Positions 46,298 through 60,219 of a DNA stretch of 64,000 nt are shown here, piece after piece. A program made the translations under genes and the position numbers. How positions within the stretch are numbered: the stretch's first letter is position 1; each line of letters starts with the position of its first letter. The DNA comes from Allodiplogaster sudhausi (taxonomy: Eukaryota > Nematoda > Chromadorea > Rhabditida > Diplogasteridae): the NCBI GenBank assembly GCA_945643635.1, contig CALZFC010000001.1, positions 7,063,501 to 7,127,500 of the forward strand. The letters run 5' to 3'. The notes under the pieces were generated by a model. It ran no database searches, had not been told where the DNA came from, and saw only the letters and a program-made list of their open reading frames with translations.

Positions 46298-48229
46298 TAT
46301 AATTAATAAAGCTTTTTTTCTTCAGCGGCGCGAATTCGGTTTTAATCAGCAAGAAGAGCGAGGATGCCGAGGACTCAAAGTTTGACTTGGATCCCGGCGA
46401 GGACAAACAAATGGCCAATCTGCTTGGCCAGCTCAGGGGTGAAGAAGCTGATGCCAAGGTAGCGCTTATTCTATATTTGTCATACACATTCATTGTGGTT
46501 CAGCGATTTGTTAGTTGGAAAAATATGAACAATATGATATTGAAAATGAACCAGGCTATATAGGCCTCCCTTCATTCTTGGAAGGGAATTGTAAATAATA
46601 CTCATAAAGAGAACCGAAGTACGGCGGGTTACTGTATTTCAGAACAATGAGCACAGTTTGAGAATGTGGGAAGTGATATATTACTTCTATGAAAAAGGAG
46701 GTGGAAACTCAAATCTTGCTCTTGATACTCGAAACAGAATTCTATCATGTAGAATTATCGCCAGTCACATTGGACTTGAAAATATGAACTTACAAATTGA
46801 TTATTTGACAGTTAATCACTATTTTCACTTGTATTTTTTAATCGGTAATTTCTAGCGCAATAAGTCTCTGATCCTTTCATTGGAGACACTATATTCGGAG
46901 TACTTTAAGGAGCTGAAAATGAAGAAGCTGCACAAGCTGATATCTAGGATGACGCGCAAGGAGCGCGGCTCGAAGGTCAGAAGAATCGGCCTTTAAAATT
47001 TCAACTCTTATGGTCCTTTATATATGTAGCTACGTTTGAAGAAAGATGTTAAATAATAATAAAATTATAATTTTTCAAATACTTTAAGAAATACTTAACA
47101 GCTTCCATGTTTAGTTCCCCTTCAACAAGTCAGACGTGATGAAGCTCATCGAGGGAATCGTGCCATTCTTCCGGAAGGAGAACACACTCGTGGAGATAAA
47201 TTCTCCTGTCGTAGTCGTGGGCGACATTCACGGACAAGTATTCAGTTTTCATTTTCAAAAATTAGAAATGTGAAATTTAAACAAATTTCGTAGCGGAGCT
47301 GTTAGCTTAGTTGTTTTAATGCTCGCCAGTTTCAGTGGCAATTTTCTGTTGTTATAAGAAGAAGAAGGTTTGGGGTTTTCAAGCTTTATTTCGTCAATCT
47401 GTTAAAGCATCAGTATCGAATAAAACGACAAAAGAATTGAGAGTCAATTCTAAAGATAAGGCACAAGAAACAATCGAAGGCAAGCAAGCGCAATTAATCG
47501 GTCTTTATCAATTGCTTATAAACTATTACACTGGGTGGAGCATAATTTACTCTAACAATCTTCTAACACTATGAACTCGTTCTTCTGTCTAACTGTCCGA
47601 TTTATCCTATTTTTCAACCGGAAACGATTCTTATACTGGAGAGAGAGAAAATCTCATAGATTGTCTGAGAATGTATTAGCTATTCTTGCAAACGAAAATG
47701 AAGGAAGCGTTTAGGAGACTTCTAGGAATGAATCGACAACATGAAATGTCAAAGTACACTTAGTAGCGAATGTGATTTCGCGACAAATTTAACTAATGCG
47801 TATTGTACATAAAAATACATTCTAAACGAAAATTATAACAAATGAATAAGAATTTGGAAACAATTAGAATGAACTTTCAGTACAACGACCTCCTCAGAAT
47901 CTTCGCACTCTTTGATACCGAAAAAGGAGGGATGAAGATCAAGGGCTTCATCGCGAAGCCGTTCCTCTAGTACTACGTGGACCGAGGCGAGAACTCGCTC
48001 GAAGTCATCGTTCTTCTCTTCGCTCTCAAAATGGTCTTCCCACATAAGGTCAGACATTCTCTCTCTCTCACTCTGGGATCTTCTCTGCCTTCTCTCTATC
48101 AATTCTCTCTTTATTCTTCCAGAGAAATGTTTACTTTCAGTTCACCCTCCTTCGCGGCAACCATGAGACGCGATCGATCAACGGGCGTCACGGCTTCAAG
48201 GAAGAGCTCGAGGAGCGATTCGGCTGGGT

Positions 48230-49120
48230 GATCTTCAGAAATATTTCTTGCCAGTTCAAACACGAAAATTGTCTGATGGTTTCTGATGATATGCACTGGG
48301 TGTGGCAGACAAGACCTCCACTGTTGGTTAAAAATCAATTGGGAGAGGCAAACATTTGAGTCATGGTGGCTGGTTGGTTGTGGCTTACACAGCTTGAATA
48401 ACTTACTTGAGATCGGTTCCGCCACGATCTTTAACTTTTTGCACATTCGGTTTTCAATGAACCTCCTTACAATTAAATTCTCTTTTTTTGCTTGGAATCC
48501 TTATGGCCAGAAATATTTCAGAAGATCACCCAGCCGAATTCAAAATTCTTAAATTTTCGCTCCATTTTGAATATTTTTTGGCATAGGCGCTCCACGGTAG
48601 CCCTGACCGCGATGCGATAGTAAGATTAGTAAGTCCAAACAGGTGCGCACCCTATGATAGCCGACGTTTTCATACTCTCTGCTCGTTAATGCGGGCTAGG
48701 AGATAACCAAGCGTTGTGTGTATAAAGAAAACAGCTCATCAAAATGAAGTCAAAATGTTACCAAAGATTCTTCGAGTTGGATAACCACATGGATTTGTGA
48801 AGAATTGAATGCGTATCTGAGCTTGAGCAAAAGGGCTAGAGTTCGATTCCGCTTTTTTTAACTACATTTTGCCAGTCTTCTTTTGTCTCCAACACAGCTT
48901 TGCACAATTCCTTGCACGCCATTTGGACTTACATTGCACACAATTCTTAGCGTAAAAAAGTTGAGTATTTTATGAATTGGATAGATTCAGTTGATAGAGA
49001 AAAAAATTCTCCTTCAGAAAAATGAAATATGGAATGTTTTCGTTGCCTGTACAAGCTGCAATTCGCATGGATCTTAAGTATGCATCTGATGCATCCATGA
49101 CCCCTGGATGTTGGGCGGTA
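48230..49120. other. Start of the giant phosphatase intron
   Basis: No coding exon after GGCTGG|GTGATC. A Pol III B-box-like GAGTTCGATTCCGC followed by a T run occurs at about 48840-48860 without a clear A box; it may be a tRNA-derived remnant. At 48232-48260 and about 48505-48535, ATCTTCAGAAATATTTCT and its inverse form a short inverted repeat. Confidence 0.45.
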
Positions 49121-49123
49121 CTG

Positions 49124-50383
49124 TACATACATACATACATACATACATACATAGATAAATACATACATACATACATACATACATACATGCATACATACAT
49201 ACATACATACATACATGCATACATACATACATACATACATACATGCATACATACATACATACATACATACATACATACATACATACATACATACATACAT
49301 ACATACATACATACATACATACATACATACATACATACATACATACATACATACATACATACATACATACATACATACATACATACATACATACATACAT
49401 ACATACATACATACATACATAGATAAATACATACATATGTACATACATACATACATAGATAAATACATACATACATACATACATACATACATACATACAT
49501 ACATACATACATACATACATACATACATACATACATGCATACATACATACATGCATACATACATACATACATACATACATACATACATACATACATACAT
49601 ACATACATACATACATACATACATACATACATACATACATACATACATACATACATACATAGATAAATACATACATACATACATACATACATACATACAT
49701 AGATAAATACATACATACATACATACATACATACATGCATACATACATACATACATACATACATACATACATACATACATACATACATACATGCATACAT
49801 ACATACATACATACATACATACATACATACATACATACATACATACATACATACATACATACATACATACATACATACATACATACATACATACATACAT
49901 ACATACATACATACATACATACATACATACATACATACATAGATAAATACATACATATGTACATACATACATACATAGATAAATACATACATACATACAT
50001 ACATACATACATACATACATACATACATACATACATACATACATACATACATTCATACATACATACATACATACATACATACATAGATAAATACATACAT
50101 ACATACATAGATAAATACATACATACATACATAGATAAATACATACATACATACATACATACATACATACATAGATAAATACATACATACATACATACAT
50201 ACATACATACATACATACATACATACATACATAGATAAATACATACATACATACATACATACATACATACATACATACATACATACATACATACATACAT
50301 ACATACATACATACATACATACATACATACATACATAGATAAATACATACATACATACATACATACATACATACATACATACA

Positions 50384-50414
<31 letters not shown>

Positions 50415-51163
50415 GTACATACATACATACATACATACATACATACATACATACATACATACATACATAGATAAATACATACATACATACATAGATAAAT
50501 ATATACATACATACATAGATAAATACATACATACATACATACATACATACATACATACATACATACATACATACATAGATAAATACATACATACATACAT
50601 ACATACATACATACATACATACATACATACATACATACATACATACATACATACATACATACATACATACAGACATACATACATAGATAAATACATACAT
50701 ACATACATACATACATACATACATACATACATACATACATACATACATACATAGATAAATACATACATACATACATACATACATACATACATACATAGAT
50801 AAATACATACATATGTACATACATACATACATACATACATACATACATACATACATACATACATACATACATACATACATACATACATAGATAAATACAT
50901 ACATACATACATACATACATACATACATACATACATACATACATACATACATACATACATACATACATACATACATACATACATACATACATACATACAT
51001 AGATAAATACATACATACATACATACATACATACATACATACATACATACATACATACATACATACATACATACATACATACATACATACATACATACAT
51101 ACATACATAGATAAATACATACATAGATAAATACATACATACATACATACATACATACATACA

Positions 51164-51193
<30 letters not shown>
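49124..51193. repeat. ACAT tetranucleotide array 1 (~2.07 kb)
   Basis: Nearly uninterrupted ACATACAT. Recurrent variant blocks include ATAGATAAATAC (more than twenty), single ACATGCAT changes and a few CATATGTACAT switch points. Variants are spread at irregular intervals of about 30-150 bp. All open frames here are repeat artefacts. Array lies in the phosphatase intron. Confidence 0.95.
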
Positions 51194-51195
<2 letters not shown>

Positions 51196-51770
51196 AGACA
51201 GTGTGAATTAAAAAGTTTGGTTTTTCTCTGCAATTTTCAGTTTTGCTGTTATTTTTGGCAAGCAAATTTGCCAGTTTTCAAGCCCATTTATTATGCCATG
51301 GCAATTTGTATGATTGTCAAGAATGTCATCAAGGTTTATTCTTCAATATTCATCATGCCAAAATCAACAGCTGTCTAAAATGGCAAAAACAACTTAACCA
51401 AAAAAAGATACGAGTCAAAAGTGTCGAGGCAAAATTACGCAAGTGTTAAACGAAGATGGCACAGAAAATGGTTGAAAAATATGTCACAGCTTCTCGAGGA
51501 GGAGTGGGCCTTTTTGCCAAAAAAAGCAGCGATATAAATCTGCCAAGATTACCTGCCAGAGTTGATCAACTGCTAAATTTGCCAAGCCAAAATAATAGAG
51601 TGAAAAATTTGCCAAACCAGCTTGCCAATTTTGGCGGCTAGCAGAAATGGCATGGCAGTTTAAACAGGTGTCAAAAAAGTCCAGCAAATTTGATGGCTAT
51701 CAAAATTGGCAAGGCATTTTTTACGGCTGTCAAAAGTGGCACGTCATTTTAAACGACCATTAATTCTGGC
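51194..51770. repeat. TTGGC/GCCAA-rich block, right flank of array 1
   Basis: The first about 70 bp (AAGACAGTGTGAATTAAAAA and onward) are the inverse of the left flank of array 2. The remainder is packed with TTGGCA, TGCCAA and TTGCCA words (for example TTTGCCAAGCC, AATTTTGGCGGC), many in inverse pairs. Related to 21826-22205 and 56470-57130. Confidence 0.7.
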
Positions 51771-52008
51771 TAAAGGTTGAAATTTCAACATCGGACCAAT
51801 TAAAACATAGTGTAAGAAAAAATGAAGTAAGGAAAAGCAGAAAATTAATGGAATTATAATGTTAACTAAACAAAAATCGACGATAGGAATAAGTGGACTT
51901 ACGAACTACAGAGAAAGCATGAATTCGAAAGAATCAATTCGCAATATGGAGACTAACTAGATTGAAGGCAAAAAATCAGGGAGGGTATGTAAAATAGACG
52001 ATTCCTTT

Positions 52009-53932
52009 TTAGCCCCCACCGGTGATTATTCGGGAGATCGACTCGAAGTGCTGGCGGTAGGTCTCGGGTCGGCCGCCATGGTCTGCAAGAAAAGACATTG
52101 AGGAAGGTAAAACAAGAGAGGGTGAAGGGAGATTGAGATTAAAGAAAAGGATAAAGAAAAAGAACAGGAGTTACGGTATGAATGGTTGAAAACGTTTCCT
52201 TTGAAATTTTGTCAGAAAAAAAGAAAGAATATCCTACAACTTGTTTGTTCAGTTTCAGTTACGATTAAATAGGAACACTAACAACTCCACATTTTAAAGG
52301 AATTCTACTTTTAGATAGTTGAAAATAGGAAGGGAACTTAACTCACGACAACACTACAAGGAAATCACGGATGCTAACGATAGGGGGGGGTTAGCCCACC
52401 CTGATATAGCAGCATTAATTTCAGTGGATTCCTTGGTTCAATTCACTCGAAAAGACTAGATTAGATGATTCTTTTCTTCAAAGAAATTACGATACAAAGG
52501 CGCAAAATTACGGGCGCGATACCCAACAGGATAAACTTAGACTATTAGCCTTGTACCGGCCGAAAGTCAAGCTGTGAATCATCACCTAAAAGAAGGCTGC
52601 GCCGCTACAGTATGCATACCGTACAGGGAATAAAAGCCGCTGTCGAGGACCCAAAAGATTAGGGTGGGGAATGAATTATTAGGCCGGGAAACCAGGGTGG
52701 ATTAGCTGTTTTTGTCTAAATGGCCTTCAATAACATGGTGGGGTAGAACATCGGGGAGGCCCAAAATAAGGTCTGTCGAAAGGACAGTACCTTTTTACCC
52801 TGATACCGTACCATGTCACTGTTTCCAACTTACATTATTGCGATGCTAACTTAGATTTTTCTAATGAAACTAAGCACTAGATAAGCAAGAATAAATTAAA
52901 AGAAGCAGCCTGTTGTATACAATGTACTTTACCAAACCTTTAAAAGAAGAAAAATACTTACAAAAGCGGAGGGCGCGGCCAGGTCCGCCGCCACCAGGAC
53001 CGACCGTCATCGAAGCCGCCACCAAAGAAGAAGAGGGCCGGGGCACATCCATCCACTCCTGAATTAGATCCCCCTCATTTAAATAATATCAATAATTTTT
53101 GATACCAAGAAACAACAAAAACCGTTGGTCAGCAAAAGTGCTTTAGTGAAAGGTTTTCCCCTTTAACAGTCAAGGAAAGTGCATTCCTTTCACACATCTA
53201 ATCTATTCAATGTCGTGAAAAAAATAATACGGGTTGGCGAAAGAACGCCCAAAAAGCTGTATTTTAGACAATAAAAACACCAAAGGAAAATAAAATGTAT
53301 ATGTCGAACCTTTCTCAATTGAGAAGGAAGGCTGCAAGGGAGGAATACGAACTCCCTCAAGAGTTCGCCGTCCACTCGATGCCCCCGAGGACTCCCGTCC
53401 ACTTTATCGAACAGGACACGTTGCTCGTGCTGAAATAAGAAAAGTTTATAAGAGATACCGACAAAAAAGAAACTAATTGTGCGGGGGGGGGGTGAATTAA
53501 AATGAACCAGTTTAAGCATTATCGACTACCGTAATCTCAATGAGTACGGTACAAGAATTCTCTATGAAGTGGTTTCTTATGTCAATAAATTGATCTTTTT
53601 TAAATAAATAAAACTACGCTCCTACTACATTACGCTAATTTTAAAGCTTTAATCGGCTAAAAGGAAAATCATGTTAAAACTATTCCCAAAAAAATGCATT
53701 ATCAAATGAATCTTTAAGAAAGATTACCTTGATTTTATCCTTAAAAAAAGTTGGATTTTAATATTATGTGAAGTTAAAAAAGATCAAAAGACCTACTCCG
53801 TTTTAAAACAAAACTAAACACCTGTAATGCTAGACAAATAAATATAAAGCCAAAAAGTGATGTCTAACCATTAGAAGTCGCATCCCTAGGCGCCGGCGGA
53901 AGAGTCCTCCCGTGGCTTCCGCATAGTCGCCA
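52009..53932 (-). CDS. Unidentified gene, four terminal exons
   Basis: Four minus-strand exons join in phase: 53932-53869 (GDYAEATGGLFRRRLGMRLL), 53429-53310 (HEQRVLFDKVDGSPRGHRVD, then GELLREFVFLPCSLPSQLRK), 53058-52962 (EWMDVPRPSSSLVAASMTVG, then PGGGGPGRAL) and 52082-52009 (HGGRPETYRQHFESISRIIT, GGG, stop). The 53.4-kb exon has a loop loosely like a degenerate EF hand (FDKVDGSPRGHRVDGELLREF region), which is only a hint. A further stretch at about 54340-54255 may be an upstream exon but its phase is unresolved. The gene sits inside the large phosphatase intron on the opposite strand. Not recognised; may be a fragment. Confidence 0.4.
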
Positions 53933-54479
53933 CTACAAAAAAGTTTAAATTGAATCGAATATCTTTAAAAAAAGGATAAAAGAAAAGAACTTCATTCGAT
54001 TTCCCACTATACAATACGCATACTCAAACTAATGGAAGTATAATCTGAAAGCTATTCCAAAAAGGATGCATTCTCGAATAAACCGTTAAGAAAGATTTCC
54101 TTTATTTTTATTCTAAAACAACTACCGGATTTCATTCCAGTGAAAAAACAAACTTAAGAACAAAATGCCTACGAAATTTTCGATTAAACAAAACACTTCG
54201 AATACCAAACAGTTAAATAAATAAAAAATAAACCTAAAACGTAATTTCTAACCGTTAGAGATGGCATCGACCCTGGCGCCCGTAGTCGTTGACGCCCTGG
54301 TGCTTCATTTCGATGCCGTTGCGTGGATGGCGGGACTACAATCGCAAGAAAAACATAGAAGCAAATATTCGTCGTCAAACATTAAACAAATGAAAAGAAT
54401 ACTTGCAGAAAACCTAACAGCAATCCAAAAAGCTACAGCTTTACCGAGAATTTCGAAACGCGACAATTAATTTTTTGCA

Positions 54480-55790
54480 CGGTGCACGCTGTAGTACGGC
54501 GCACCTAATGATATGGTGCTTAATTTCCATGCGACCATTCGTGATTATTTGCATGGTTCACGTAATTTTTAATCAGGTGAACCGTGCAGAAATGTAAAAT
54601 TACATATAACTATTCAAAAATGGTCCCATTCACCGTGCAATTAAGAACAATGACATTACGTGCATCGTACGAGGTGCATAGTGCAAAATGAGAACCTGTA
54701 CGCGTTGCGGTCGCGTCGCAGCTCTCATAACTGCCGAATAAAACTTATTCAGTGCTAAACGAGATTACATGTTTATCTTGTTGTTTCTGCCTTTCCTTTT
54801 TGCTTGAATTGTTGTTCATGTGATTAATTTACACTTTAAGAGAAGATGTACGCTTGGCGCCCCTTCCAACATCGGCGCCGCGGAATCCTGGCGCGGCATC
54901 GGCGAGATATTGGCGGCCACCCCGAAGCACCACTTTGAGGTTTTGGCATCCTCTTTGATATTTGTTTATTTTCTGGTCATTTTGCTTTATAGGATTAGCG
55001 AACTGATTTTGTCGCGTTCAATTTTTTGATTTATGATTAGGTCATTTCTCAGGGCAGAAGTTTTTGCTCGTTAGAATTATTCTTTTGAGCAAGTTGAATC
55101 TTCTGCAGTTTTCGTTTTTATTCTAGTTATCCTGTTCTTAATCTTCGAGCACGGTACTTTTTTTCAATTTCGCCTGCAAAAATTAGTCCAAAATTAACAA
55201 TGCGAAGAGCTCAACAACCTATGCCATGTTTTAAATTTTTCATATATTTCCTTAAAATGAAATTGAGCATAGAGTTGTTAGTTGTTAATGTTATACGACG
55301 GTAGACATATCATTAAATAGAGAATCGCGAGCTCTTTGAACTGCATTCAAACACTTTTTCCAAAAAAAATTTTACACCCAAAAACCGACCACTAATATTT
55401 TGACGGCGCAAATATTTTTTTATGTCGATTTAAATTTTTTTTCCCTGAAATTCAACAGTTCGGGGGCTTTTAGTTACAGAGATGACGAACATTCCATTCA
55501 ATTCTTATCGTGATGTTTTATAATTTTCTCAGAATTACGGTGTGTATACGGTAGATGGCCATTTTTCTCTAAAATAAGTGTAAATCATTTCCTTTTTGTT
55601 ATTTAGAATGGAGAACACGAATCTAGTGTTAATATTTCATGTTGTATTTCATTTCTAACAAAACAGCAATGATATCATATACACATTGTATGGAGCTACA
55701 AGGCCATATACCGTATACTTACCATAACTCGGGAAAATAGCATCATGATAATCGCAGACACATCTTTTAACATTATTTAGTGTTCTTGTT
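54480..55790. other. Spacer between opposite-strand gene fragments
   Basis: Contains an inverted-repeat cluster at 54480-54720 built on GGTGCACG, GCACGGTG and CACGTAAT-like words. One GC-rich open stretch at 54860-54945 reads GAPSNIGAAESWRGIGEIL on the plus strand without clear splice sites. Remaining sequence is AT-rich and featureless. Confidence 0.35.
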
Positions 55791-55796
55791 TCAGAT

Positions 55797-56239
55797 TAGA
55801 TGTCAAGCTGGCCCGTGCAAGGCAAGCATGTGCAGTGGGAGTGCCGCCGGAGATGGACGACCGCGTCCAGTTTAAACAGTTTTGTTTTATTATTGTTTTC
55901 AATTATCTATTATAATTTTAATTTTTTTATGTTAAATAGAATTGATATTTTATAAGGATGGAAAATCTTTCATTAATATCCACTTGTTGGCCAACAGTTT
56001 TTTTTCAGTTTTGCCAACAATTATTGACATGTAAATGAAAGAGAATCTAATTCAGGAGGTGATGGTGGAGCCGCCGGTCGTCGCAGTGGTTTCTTTGGTG
56101 GCGAAGTCGATGATGGTTCTGGCAGCGGGCTACGGCCCTCCTCCTTCGTGAATCTTGCGTCCCCAGGGATTCTCAGTGATCAAGTCACACGAGGCCATGC
56201 ATCTCGAAGCTGGAAGAGTTACCTATTCCAGTGATGATG
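55797..56239 (+). CDS. Possible Gly-rich coding fragment
   Basis: Two open stretches on the plus strand: about 55797-55875 (LDVKLARARQACAVGVPPEM after a TTTCAG acceptor) and about 56056-56239 (GDGGAAGRRSGFFGGEVDDG, ending YLFQ and a stop). The second matches, at DNA level, the reverse of the 53058-52962 exon (TTCTTTGGTGGCG and onward). The 52-54 kb and 55.8-56.3 kb segments may therefore be diverged inverted duplicates. Product unknown. Confidence 0.3.
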
Positions 56240-56469
56240 GCCAGTCTAGTGGCTGGTATGTTAACCTTGCTAGCATTTATCAACTGAGTTCTAGAATGTT
56301 GTGATGACTGTTATACTGTAGAAACAGCCATGTTTCATGACTGATCTAAATATATTTTTTTATTGTTTCCTATTTGTTATATAAGGATGCATATGTGAAT
56401 TTAGTGATGTGAGGAGGGCTAAATCCTATTTTAGTAGGAATGTTGTGCTATGAGCCTTTTTTGGGGTAA

Positions 56470-57186
56470 AAAAAAGGATTTGCCTTTTTTAACGGCCGTC
56501 AAAACGGCCAGCCATTATTTATAGCCGTTAAAATTGGCTTGCCACTTTTGAAGGGTCAAAAATTTGGCTTGCCACTTTTGAAGGGTCAAAAATTTGGCTT
56601 GCCACTTTTGAAGGGTCAAAAATTTGGCTTGCCATTTTTGATGCCCGCTGAATTTGCCAAGTTGCCATTTTTGACGGCTGTCAAAATTGCCAAGTTGCTC
56701 GGCCGACAGCCGCTTCCTCGTGGCACGTTTAACAGCTGTTAAAAATGTCAAATCCTTTTGCCAATTCTGATAGCTGTTTATTTTGGCTGTGACATTTTTT
56801 ATAAGTGAAGAATTTGCCAAAACCCTTGAAATTTTGAACATATGCAAATTGCGCCATGGAAAATTTGGAGGCCGTCAAATTTGGCATGTTATTAATCCAC
56901 TTTTAAAGACCTCTATTTTTGCCACGCCAAATTGTTGTCCTGTTAAATATGCCGAAGCCGGGTTGTCAATAATTAGGGCACATTTCTGTGGCTCAGCCAT
57001 TTTCTTCGCTTGTACATTGTGCCCGTCATTTTATTAACCGTCTTATTTGTCATGACAAGTTTGAATCAATGAATAAAATACTGCCACATTTGCTTGTGTG
57101 TTTCACCTGCCAAATTTGGCAAAAATAACAGCTTAATCGAAAAATGCAGAGAAAAACCAAACTTTTTAATTCACACTGTCTTATAT
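56470..57186. repeat. TTGGC/GCCAA-rich block, left flank of array 2
   Basis: Includes three tandem copies of a 30-bp unit (TTTGGCTTGCCACTTTTGAA plus GGGTCAAAAA) at 56545-56640 and many TTGGCA/TGCCAA words. The last about 70 bp (57118-57186) are the inverse of 51194-51263 next to array 1. Confidence 0.75.
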
Positions 57187-59735
57187 GTACATACATACAT
57201 ACATACATACATACATACATACATACATACATACATACATACATAGATAAATACATACATACATACATAGATAAATACATACATACATACATACATACAT
57301 ACATACATACATACATACATACATACATACATACATACATACATACATACATACATAGATAAATACATACATACATACATACATACATACATACATACAT
57401 ACATACATACATACATACATACATACATACATACATACATACATACATACATACATACATACATACATACATACATACATACATAGATAAATACATACAT
57501 ATGTACATACATACATACATACATACATACATACATACATACATACATACATACATACATACATACATACATACATAGATAAATACATACATACATACAT
57601 ACATACATACATACATACATACATACATACATACATACATACATACATACATACATACATACATACATACATACATACATACATACATACATACATACAT
57701 ACATACATAGATAAATACATACATACATACATACATACATACATACATACATACATACATACATACATACATACATACATACATACATACATACATACAT
57801 ACATACATACATACATACATACATACATACATAGATAAATACATACATACATACATACATACATACATACATACATACATAGATAAATACATACATATGT
57901 ACAGACATACATACATACATAGATAGATAAATACATACATAGATAAATACATACATACATACATACATACATACATACATACATACATACATACATACAT
58001 ACATACATACATACATACATACATACATAGATAAATACATACATACATACATACATACATACATACATACATACATACATACATACATACATACATACAT
58101 AGATAAATACATACATACATACATACATACATACATACATACATACATACATACATACATACATACATACATACATACATACATAGATAAATACATACAT
58201 ACATACATAGATAAATACATACATACATACATACATACATACATACATACATACATACATACATACATACATACATACATACATACATACATACATACAG
58301 ACATACATAGATAAATACATACATACATACATACATACATACATACATACATACATACATACATACATACATACATACATACATAGATAAATACATACAT
58401 ACATACATACATACATACATACATACATACATACATACATACATACATACATACATACATACATACATACATACATACATACATACATAGATAAATACAT
58501 ACATACATACATACATACATACATACATACATACATACATACATACATACATACATACATACATACATACATACATGCATACATACATACATACATACAT
58601 ACATACATACATACATACATACATACATACATACATACATACATACATACATACATACATACATACATAGATAAATACATACATACATAGATAAATACAT
58701 ACATACATACATACATACATACATACATACATACATACATACATACATACATACATACATACATACATACATACATACATACATACATACATACATACAT
58801 ACATAGATAAATACATACATATGTACAGACATACATACATACATACATAGATAAATACATACATAGATAAATACATACATACATACATACATACATACAT
58901 ACATACATACATACATACATACATACATACATACATACATACATAGATAAATACATACATACATACATACATACATACATACATACATACATACATACAT
59001 ACATACATACATACATACATACATACATAGATAAATACATACATACATACATACATACATACATACATACATACATACATACATACATACATACATACAT
59101 ACATACATACATACATACATACATACATAGATAAATACATACATACATGCATACATACATACATACATACATACATACATACATACATACATACATACAT
59201 ACATACATACATACATACATACATACAGACATACATACATAGATAAATACATACATACATACATACATACATACATACATACATACATACATACATACAT
59301 ACATACATACATACATACATACATACATACATACATACATACATACATAAATACATACATACATACATACATACATACATACATACATACATACATACAT
59401 ACATACATACATACATACATACATACATACATACATAGATAAATACATACATACATACATACATACATACATACATACATACATACATACATACATACAT
59501 ACATACATACATGCATACATACATACATAGATAAATACATACATATGTACATACATACATACATACATACATACATACATACATAGATAAATACATACAT
59601 ATGTACATACATACATACATAGATAGATACATACATATGTACATACATACATACATACATACATAGATAAATACATACATATGTACATACATACATACAT
59701 ACATAGATAAATACATACATATGTACATACATACA

Positions 59736-59766
<31 letters not shown>

Positions 59767-59871
59767 GTACATACATACATACATACATAGATAAATACAT
59801 ACATATGTACATACATACATACATACATACATACATACATACATACATACATACATACATACATACATACA

Positions 59872-59902
<31 letters not shown>

Positions 59903-60179
59903 GTACATACATACATACATACATAGATAAATACATACATATGTACATACATATGTACATACATACATACATACATACATACATACATACATACATACAT
60001 ACATACATACATAGATAAATACATACATATATACATACATACATACATACATACATAGATAAATACATACATATGTACATACATACATACATACATAGAT
60101 AAATACATACATATGTACATACATACATACATACATACATACATACATACATACATACATACATACATACATACATACA

Positions 60180-60210
<31 letters not shown>

Positions 60211-60219
60211 GTACATACA
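57187..60219. repeat. ACAT tetranucleotide array 2 (~3.03 kb)
   Basis: Same composition as array 1: ACATACAT with many ATAGATAAATAC variants. CATATGTACAT switch points are concentrated in the last 700 bp (59.5-60.2 kb). It ends GTACATACAGCCC, which is mirrored by GGGCTGTATGTAC at the start of array 3. Confidence 0.95.

Noticed and set aside
47320..47580. tRNA-like GTTAGCTTAGTTG at 47320 and the following open frame
   Set aside because: An A-box-like word without a B box at the right distance; the frame lies in a phosphatase intron without splice sites.
49124..51193. CRISPR-like array
   Set aside because: No unique spacers; units are 4 bp, and the genome is eukaryotic.
48947..51265. Very long Met-Tyr-Val-Cys or His-Thr-Tyr-Ile open frames (up to 772 residues)
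   Set aside because: They are translations of the ACAT array, open in several frames on both strands with no splice or motif support.
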